The translations under genes and the position numbers were made by a program. Positions 58,914 through 64,000 of a stretch of 64,000 bases of DNA are shown in pieces. The notes beneath the pieces were generated by a model. The model had not been told where the DNA came from. It made no database searches and saw nothing but the letters and a program-made list of their open reading frames with translations. This DNA is from Brevibacterium limosum (lineage in GTDB: Bacteria > Actinomycetota > Actinomycetes > Actinomycetales > Brevibacteriaceae), in NCBI RefSeq assembly GCF_011617705.1, contig NZ_CP050154.1, positions 806,001-870,000 of the forward strand, written 5' to 3'. Each line of letters starts with the position of its first letter. The first letter of the stretch is position 1.

Positions 58914-59390
58914 ATGAGCATCATGAATCAGCCGAACGATGCGATGCAGCCGCAGCGCAGCCAGGAGGGCACGCTGCTGCACGTCGTGGAGACGCTGCTG
59001 GACAAAGGTCTGGTCCTCAACGCGGACATCATGGTCTCCGTGGCAGGTGTCGAGCTGCTGGGAATCCGGATCAGGGCCGCCCTGGCCTCCTTCGAGACCG
59101 CGGCCCGCTACGGTCTGGACTTCCCCGCGGGCACGGACCGGGAGACCGTCGCGTGGAAGGAAGCAGTCGAGCAGAAGGACACCTGCCCCGAGTGCGGGAA
59201 GCGCTCCGCACTCGCGCAGCTGATGAACGACTACTGCCCCTGGTGCGGGTGGCAGAGTGCGCGTTCGAAGCGGATCGAGGCCGGTGAGCCGGCTCAGCTG
59301 AACTCCGCGGACGACGCTGACACCTCCTCGGAACAAGCCGCCGGCTCATCCGCCGACGCGGGCACTCCCGCTTCCGGCGACGACCGCTGA
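58914..59390 (+). CDS. gvpJ: Gas vesicle protein GvpJ with C-terminal zinc ribbon
   Basis: A 158-residue GvpA-superfamily minor protein. The domain LLHVVETLLDKGLVLNADIM, ELLGIRIRAALASFETAARYG and FPAGTDRETV follow the GvpJ pattern, as in haloarchaeal GvpJ. After residue ~75 a four-Cys element appears, CPECGKRSALAQLM then CPWCGWQS, a zinc-ribbon knuckle pair. The end is acidic and disordered. GvpJ forms tips or nucleation complexes with other minor Gvps. AAAGGG stands before ATG 58914; the longer upstream frame overlaps gvpO and is not used. Confidence 0.87.
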   Translation: MSIMNQPNDAMQPQRSQEGTLLHVVETLLDKGLVLNADIMVSVAGVELLGIRIRAALASFETAARYGLDFPAGTDRETVAWKEAVEQKDTCPECGKRSALAQLMNDYCPWCGWQSARSKRIEAGEPAQLNSADDADTSSEQAAGSSADAGTPASGDDR

Positions 59391-59397
59391 GGCGACC

Positions 59398-60399
59398 ATG
59401 CCCGGAGACGCGATCATGCAGCCCACACGCGACCCGCGAGCGACTCTGCCCGACCTCATCGAGGTGCTTCTCAACAAGGGTGTCCATCTCAACCTCGACC
59501 TCATCATCTCGGTGTCGGACATCCCGCTCATCGGAATCAATCTGCGCGCCACGATCGCGGGGATCGAGACGATGATCGAGTACGGGATGATGCAGCAGTG
59601 GGACCGCGACACCCGGGAGTGGGTGCAGAGAGCGGTCCGCACACATCTGCCGCTGGCCGCCGACGAGGAGATCCTCGCCAAGATGGCCGGCGGGCATTAT
59701 CAGGACAACTTCTATCGGACGTGGCGGCCCGGCAGCGCCTACCTCACCACCGAGCGTCTCATCATCCATCGACGTGATCCTGCAGAGACATTGTGGCAGA
59801 CGCGCCTGGACGCGATCGCCTCGGTCTCCGCGCTGCGCGAGTCCTCCATCGGAGGTGAAGAGCGCACACGCATCCTCGTCGGGCTCAACGACGGCAGCGA
59901 GTCGATCCTTTCGGCCCTCGAGCCCGATCGCCTCATCTCCCTGGTCCAGGCTCGGCTCGACCGGGCCGACGGCGCCTCATCCTCGACTCCGGAGGCGACG
60001 ACGGCGGAGGATCGGCCTCTGCGCGAGGGTCGGATGTGGTTTCTCGAGACCCTGTCGTCCGGGAGCACGTGGCGCGGCGGGCAGGCGCAGCTTTCGAACA
60101 CGGAACTGACCTGGAGGTCGCCGATGGACGGCCGCGCCCGAGTGCGGATCTCCCCTGAACAGCTGAAGGCCATGCACCGGGAAGAGCACAGCAACCCCAC
60201 CGACGACGGACAGGCCCTCATCCTCGAGACCGGGGACTCGACCATCACGCTGGCCGCAGACGATGCCGGTGCATGGTCCAGGATGCTCGACGACTGGCGA
60301 ACAGGAGCACTCGATGACAGGGCTCCCGTGCCCCTCGAGGAGTCCACGCGACCTGACAGCAACCGCGCCGAACGCGCCGAAGAAGGAGCAGCATCATGA
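59398..60399 (+). CDS. GvpM/GvpS-like protein fused to tandem PH/GRAM-like domains
   Basis: A 333-residue fusion, about four times the length of GvpM. Residues ~15-70 are a GvpA-superfamily domain of GvpM type (LPDLIEVLLNKGVHLNLDLI, SDIPLIGINLRATIAGIETM, EYGMMQQWD). Residues ~90-190 look like a bacterial PH/GRAM domain (ILAKMAGGHYQDNFYRTWRP, AYLTTERLIIHRR, WQTRLDAIASVSAL). A second, similar but weaker unit covers ~208-300 (GGQAQLSNTELTWRSP, RVRISPEQLKAM). It ends disordered. The PH-like units could tether a vesicle subunit to membrane or protein. ATG 59398 has GAGG 5 bases ahead; ATG 59416 is a possible alternative. Confidence 0.78.
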   Translation: MPGDAIMQPTRDPRATLPDLIEVLLNKGVHLNLDLIISVSDIPLIGINLRATIAGIETMIEYGMMQQWDRDTREWVQRAVRTHLPLAADEEILAKMAGGHYQDNFYRTWRPGSAYLTTERLIIHRRDPAETLWQTRLDAIASVSALRESSIGGEERTRILVGLNDGSESILSALEPDRLISLVQARLDRADGASSSTPEATTAEDRPLREGRMWFLETLSSGSTWRGGQAQLSNTELTWRSPMDGRARVRISPEQLKAMHREEHSNPTDDGQALILETGDSTITLAADDAGAWSRMLDDWRTGALDDRAPVPLEESTRPDSNRAERAEEGAAS

Positions 60400-60719
60400 C
60401 GCTCAATGTCAACGAGGAGAGCCTCAAACACGGGGTTCTCACCCTCGTCGTCACCCTCGTCGAGGTGATTCAGGAAGCCCTCGAGACCCAAGCGGTGCGC
60501 CGGATGGAAGGCGGGGACCTTACCGAGGACGAGCAGAACCGCCTCGGCGAGGCCCTCCTCGAACTCGATGAGGCAATGGACCAGATCAAGGACCAGCACG
60601 GGATCACCGGTTCCGTCGACGATCTGCACCGAGGCCTCGACGATGTCGTCGATGAAGTCGTCGACAAGCTCATCAATCCGACAAGATGGGCCGAGGAGAA
60701 CGGAAAGGGCGTCGAATGA
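60396..60719 (+). CDS. gvpK: Gas vesicle protein GvpK
   Basis: A 107-residue GvpK. SLKHGVLTLVVTLVEVIQEA, LETQAVRRMEGGDLTEDE and LGEALLELDEAMDQIKDQHG followed by VDDLHRGLDDVVDEVVD are the family's conserved helices. It is an essential accessory protein of vesicle assembly. It is coupled by 4-base overlaps to the genes on both sides. Confidence 0.93.
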   Translation: MTLNVNEESLKHGVLTLVVTLVEVIQEALETQAVRRMEGGDLTEDEQNRLGEALLELDEAMDQIKDQHGITGSVDDLHRGLDDVVDEVVDKLINPTRWAEENGKGVE

Positions 60720-61564
60720 ACGCCGAGGGTGACATGCTCTACGTCTACGCCATCGTCGCCGGCGACGACTACACTCCTGCCGTCACGGGCATCGACGGTT
60801 CCGCGCTCCACATGGTCGGACGCGACATAGGACCGAAGGCCGTGGTCCACCGCCACACCCGAGGTCCTTTCGACGGGCCGGACGATTCCGTGCGTCGGTG
60901 GGTGCTCGAACACAGCGAAGTCATCGATGATGCCTGGCAGAACTCACCGGCCCTCCTCCCGGTTTCTTTCAACGTCATCGTCCGCTCGGACCCGGAGACC
61001 GAGGCGACGGCGACCCAACAGCTCGAACATTGGCTCGACGACTCCGCGGAGACGCTGTCGAGACGGCTCGAGGAGCTGCGCGACACCTCCGAGCTGCGCG
61101 TCGAACTGTCCCTGGACGGAACCCTGCTCGAGGAGGTCGACGCAGAGGTCGGCGAAATGAGGACGGAGATGGAGAGCCGTCCTGCAGGAGTGCGCCGACT
61201 GCTCGAGAAGCGACTGGAGAAGACGGAGAAGGAGATCGTCGATCGAGCGGCCGACAGGATCTATCCGGAGATCAGGGCCAGGATCGCCGCCCACTGCCTC
61301 GACATCGAGGAACACCGCTCCACGAGCCGCGAGAGTGGATTGACACCGGTGATCATGGCCTCGTGCCTGGTGAGAAGCACAGAGATCACGGCGCTGGGAG
61401 CCGAGCTCACCGCGCTCAAGAAGGCCCAGCCCGCTCTGTCCATCCGCTTCCTCGGCCCGTGGCCGCCGTATTCCTTCGCCGACGTCTCCATCAGCGAGGA
61501 GCGGAATCCGAGCAGCTCTGCACCAGACGCGCCGACGCCGAACCCGCAGGGGGAGACAACATGA
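60716..61564 (+). CDS. gvpL: Gas vesicle protein GvpL (GvpL/GvpF family)
   Basis: A 282-residue GvpL/F protein, longer than the GvpF at 57397. MLYVYAIVAGDD opens the fold, VHRHTRGPFDGPD and LLPVSFNVIVRSDPETEAT follow. A long coiled segment (ETLSRRLEELRDTSELRVEL, then LLEKRLEKTEKEIVDRAADR) is present, and the domain ends LSIRFLGPWPPYSFADVSI. It probably scaffolds the Gvp assembly complex. ATG 60716 overlaps gvpK by 4 bases, and its stop overlaps the epimerase-fusion start by 4 bases. Confidence 0.9.
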   Translation: MNAEGDMLYVYAIVAGDDYTPAVTGIDGSALHMVGRDIGPKAVVHRHTRGPFDGPDDSVRRWVLEHSEVIDDAWQNSPALLPVSFNVIVRSDPETEATATQQLEHWLDDSAETLSRRLEELRDTSELRVELSLDGTLLEEVDAEVGEMRTEMESRPAGVRRLLEKRLEKTEKEIVDRAADRIYPEIRARIAAHCLDIEEHRSTSRESGLTPVIMASCLVRSTEITALGAELTALKKAQPALSIRFLGPWPPYSFADVSISEERNPSSSAPDAPTPNPQGETT

Positions 61565-63207
61565 GAGTCGCAGTCATCGGAGCTACCGGCAACGTCGGCA
61601 CAGCGGTCCTCGACGTGCTCGGGCGCACGTCCGACATCACCTCGGTGCTGGGGATCTCCAGACGGATGCCCGACACCGAGGCCGAACCGTATTCCGGATG
61701 CGAATGGAGATCGATCGACATCGCCGCCGCGAGCAGCGAGGACACGGCCCACCGCGGTCTCACAGAAGCGCTGACCGGTGCCGACGCCGTCATCCATCTG
61801 GCCTGGCTGATCCAGCCCAACAGCGACCGGGACCTGCTCCGGCGGGTCAACGTCGACGGCACGGCCCGTGTGGCCGCAGCCGTCGCGGCGGCCGGCGTCC
61901 CGCATCTCGTCGTGGCGTCCTCGGTCGGTGCCTACTCTCCCGATGACAGCATGGACAAGCGCGATGAGGCATGGCCGACCGAGGGGATCCGCTCCTCCCA
62001 CTACAGTGTGGACAAAGCCGCCCAGGAACGCGTGCTCGACGACTTCTGCGCCGACCACCCCGAGATCACGGTGACCCGGCTGCGTCCCGCGCTCATCTTC
62101 GGTGCCCCTGCCGCCTCGGAGATACAGCGGTACTTCCTCAGCACCTTGATGCCCGTCCAGCTGCTGCGCGCGGGCCGGCTGCCGTTCCTGCCGCTGCCCG
62201 CGGGACTGCGCGGCGTCCAGGCAGTGCACTCGACCGATGTCGCCCGTGCCTATGTCGCCAGTGTCCTCCGACGCCGTTCGGGCGCCTTCAACATCTGCGC
62301 CGATGATGTGCTCCATCCGAAGGATCTGGCCGAACTGCTCGACCACGGCAGGCACGTCCCGGTGCCGAACGGCGCAGTGCGCGCGGCTCTGAGCATGGGC
62401 CACAGCAGCTCACTGGTCGCCGCCGATGCAGGATGGCTCGACATGGGCCTGCACGTGCCGCTGATGGACAATGCGCGCGCACGACGGGAACTCGACTGGG
62501 AGCCGGAGTACAGTGCCATGGACGCCGCACGCGAACTGCTCAAAGGCATGGCCGACGGCGAGGGGGCCGCTTCCGTTCCACTCCGTCCACGCGATGTCGA
62601 ACATACGCGGCTGCGGGCAACAGATGATACGAGCAGCGGGCACGAAGCACCGGGTGCGGACGAGGAGCACAGTGAGGTCGACATGGACCTCTTGGGACTC
62701 TATGTCAGCGACCATCTCACCGGGGCCACCGCCGGAGCGGAGAGGATCGAACGGATGGCGGCCGACTTCGTCGACACTCCCGTCTTCGCGGCTCTGTCCG
62801 AGCTCTCCGCGGAGATCCGCGGAGAGCATCTGTACGTCCGGCACCTCATCGGCGAACTCGGTCTCCGGCGCCGTCCCGTCGCCGAAGCGGTGTCGTGGGT
62901 CGGCGAACGGGTCGGCAGGCTCAAGAGCAACGGCTCGCTGCTCAAGCGCTCGCCCATGACCCTCGTGCTCGAAGCCGAGCTGATGCGCAGCGCGGTCATC
63001 GGCAAACTGGGGATGTGGCAGACGCTCGACGACAACGCCGAGGCACTCGGCCTGGACGCCGAACAGTTCCGTGAGTTCGCGCAGAAGGCAGAACACCAAC
63101 GCGAAGTGCTCGACACAGTGCACAGCTATGCTCGGAGCCGAGCGTTCCGCCGGGATCTGGCTGTCTACGATCAGGCCTCGGGAGTCAGCCCTATGCGGGG
63201 CGACTGA
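61561..63207 (+). CDS. NAD-dependent epimerase-like protein fused to a C-terminal helical bundle
   Basis: A 548-residue fusion, last in the gas-vesicle operon. Residues 1-~330 form an atypical or extended SDR: VIGATGNVGTAVLDVLG binds NAD(P), HLAWLIQPN and VASSVGAYSP follow, and Tyr-x-x-x-Lys appears in SSHYSVDKAAQ. After an acidic linker, residues ~375-545 are predicted helices (LLGLYVSDHLTGATAGAERI, EIRGEHLYVRHLIGELGLRR, MTLVLEAELMRSAVIGK, EFAQKAEHQREVLDTVHSYA), like a ferritin-like or DUF892-type bundle with scattered His and Glu. ATG 61561 overlaps gvpL by 4 bases, so co-production with vesicle proteins is likely; the reaction is unknown. Confidence 0.75.
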   Translation: MRVAVIGATGNVGTAVLDVLGRTSDITSVLGISRRMPDTEAEPYSGCEWRSIDIAAASSEDTAHRGLTEALTGADAVIHLAWLIQPNSDRDLLRRVNVDGTARVAAAVAAAGVPHLVVASSVGAYSPDDSMDKRDEAWPTEGIRSSHYSVDKAAQERVLDDFCADHPEITVTRLRPALIFGAPAASEIQRYFLSTLMPVQLLRAGRLPFLPLPAGLRGVQAVHSTDVARAYVASVLRRRSGAFNICADDVLHPKDLAELLDHGRHVPVPNGAVRAALSMGHSSSLVAADAGWLDMGLHVPLMDNARARRELDWEPEYSAMDAARELLKGMADGEGAASVPLRPRDVEHTRLRATDDTSSGHEAPGADEEHSEVDMDLLGLYVSDHLTGATAGAERIERMAADFVDTPVFAALSELSAEIRGEHLYVRHLIGELGLRRRPVAEAVSWVGERVGRLKSNGSLLKRSPMTLVLEAELMRSAVIGKLGMWQTLDDNAEALGLDAEQFREFAQKAEHQREVLDTVHSYARSRAFRRDLAVYDQASGVSPMRGD

Positions 63208-63329
63208 GACACCGTATCCTGCCTGATCCGGTCTTCGATGCCTCCGAGCGCATCGACGAGCTGTGAGCCGTATTCCCGGGCTTCCGCTGCTGGCGACGTC
63301 ACCCTTCTTCAGCAATGGGATGCATTGTC

Positions 63330-64000
63330 TCAGGCCTCGACCCGGGCCCAGGCCCGGTGCTCGCTCAGGCCTTCCTGCAGCTGCGAGAGCGCTGTTTCGA
63401 GGTCATCTTTGCAGTAGACTCCGGGGTCGTCGGCCTTGATGCCGTACTTCTCCATCATGGTGCAGGAGTCTCCGCTGGCGGCGATGAACTTGAGATGACG
63501 CCACGCTTCCGTGATCAGGAGCTCGATCTCGGTGGTCAGCTCGGCACCATCGGCGAAGAAGAAGGCGTCGAGTTCGCTTGAGGCCACGGTCAGGTATGTC
63601 CGCTCGACGGCGACGCTCCGCTCGCCGGAGGTGATGCGTCCGCCCACCGGAGCGATCGTGATGGGGACCATTCCCGCCTCGGCGATGCGGTCGTGGGCGC
63701 GGATGACCTGCTCGGCGTCGGTCCCACTGCCGGTGACGATGCCGATCTTGCGCCCGTCGACCGGCCAGCGCTTCCCCACCTGGGACAGTGCCGGGCTCGG
63801 TTCGATATCGCTGCGCGGCGGCGTCTGAGCCACAGGGGCCTCGAGGCCCAGCCCCTCGGCGACCATGCGGGCAAGCTCCGAGTCGATGCAGGCGAGCACA
63901 GCGACCTCGCGCTCCCGGATCGTCTCCTCGTAGCATTTGCCGAGCTCGAAGGTGAAGGCATCGGCGAGGTGCTGCTGTTCGACGGAGGTGAGGCTGAGCC
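63330..64000 (-). CDS. Large-subunit catalase (HPII/KatE-type), C-terminal part, truncated by window
   Basis: The frame is open to the window edge, so only the last ~222 residues are present and the haem domain is outside. The visible part starts with the end of the catalase core (a LTSVEQQHLADAFTFELGKC-like helix region) and continues into the flavodoxin/DJ-1-like C-terminal domain of clade 2 catalases: RKIGIVTGSGTDAEQVIRAH, GRITSGERSVAVERTYLTV, ELDAFFFADGAELTT and RHLKFIAASGDSC. It is convergent with the gas-vesicle operon. Hydrogen peroxide removal in stationary phase or stress is the expected role. Confidence 0.85.
   Translation of the reverse strand, partial: LSLTSVEQQHLADAFTFELGKCYEETIREREVAVLACIDSELARMVAEGLGLEAPVAQTPPRSDIEPSPALSQVGKRWPVDGRKIGIVTGSGTDAEQVIRAHDRIAEAGMVPITIAPVGGRITSGERSVAVERTYLTVASSELDAFFFADGAELTTEIELLITEAWRHLKFIAASGDSCTMMEKYGIKADDPGVYCKDDLETALSQLQEGLSEHRAWARVEA

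Noticed and set aside
61261..62403. 380-codon minus-strand frame across gvpL and the epimerase fusion
   Set aside because: It lies antisense to two genes with clear domains and has His/Gln/Arg-rich, domain-free translation.
1..64000. tRNA, rRNA, CRISPR array, insertion sequence or prophage
   Set aside because: I saw no tRNA or rRNA signatures, no regularly spaced repeats, and no transposase, integrase or phage structural protein.

Overview
The window is high-GC DNA with short intergenic gaps, many 4-base ATGA/GTGA overlaps and many apparently leaderless genes (a -10 hexamer ending 6-7 bases before an ATG or GTG). This fits an actinobacterium, probably of the Micrococcales. Gene content suggests Brevibacterium or a close relative, but I cannot prove the genus without a search. 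I see no rRNA, tRNA, CRISPR array, insertion sequence or phage gene. Two genes carry apparent single-base frameshifts.

Layout. 1-10.8 kb: end of a secreted HNH nuclease, an acyl-CoA ligase, two PaaI-type thioesterases opposite an HxlR regulator, a Ca2+/H+ antiporter, a VapBC toxin-antitoxin pair, a TetR regulator opposite a small membrane protein, a luciferase-like monooxygenase with its FMN reductase and a MarR regulator, and a DoxX protein. 10.9-17.6 kb: a frameshifted FtsW/RodA paralogue, mogA-like and fdhD molybdenum genes, a class V aminotransferase, a small membrane protein between two 29-bp direct repeats, an MFS exporter and a GNAT acetyltransferase. 17.7-23.4 kb: an acyl-CoA catabolic operon (hotdog thioesterase, acyl-CoA dehydrogenase, NDP-forming acyl-CoA synthetase, CaiD-like hydratase) opposite an IclR regulator, with a palindrome on its promoter; it resembles carnitine/betaine CoA metabolism.

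23.4-30.5 kb: an extracytoplasmic thiol-redox cluster. Two DsbA-like proteins, a CcdA-like protein and two related beta-propeller lipoproteins lie on the minus strand. A CxxC membrane protein, a BlaI-type repressor and an M56 (BlaR1-like) protease with its own CxxC lie on the plus strand. Near-identical TACTA-N7-TAGTA palindromes sit at both minus-strand promoters and in the divergent gap, so the whole block looks like one BlaI regulon. 30.5-39.0 kb: a double Lrp/AsnC regulator opposite a five-gene catabolic operon (MHS transporter, YtcJ-like amidohydrolase, ThDP enzyme, 2-hydroxyacid dehydrogenase, M20 hydrolase).

39.8-46.8 kb: a seven-gene minus-strand operon and a divergent polytopic membrane protein. 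It combines methylthioadenosine phosphorylase, a sugar epimerase, a polyprenyl-phosphate-type GT2, a DUF2064 protein, a methyltransferase and a membrane-fused molybdopterin oxidoreductase. The gene set parallels the mycobacterial region that makes the methylthioxylose cap of lipoarabinomannan, so I propose a methylthio-sugar glycan pathway with a built-in sulfide/sulfoxide redox enzyme. 47-53.5 kb: a YflT-like stress protein, an aldehyde dehydrogenase/SDR/FAD-reductase operon, and an MFS transporter with an extra C-terminal wHTH-like domain. 53.7-63.2 kb: a YbdK-type ligase, then an eleven-gene gas-vesicle operon (gvpY-like, SRPBCC/gvpZ-like, gvpA, gvpF, gvpG, gvpO, gvpJ with a zinc ribbon, a gvpM-like gene fused to PH/GRAM-like domains, gvpK, gvpL, and an epimerase fused to a helical bundle). 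The window ends inside a large-subunit catalase gene.
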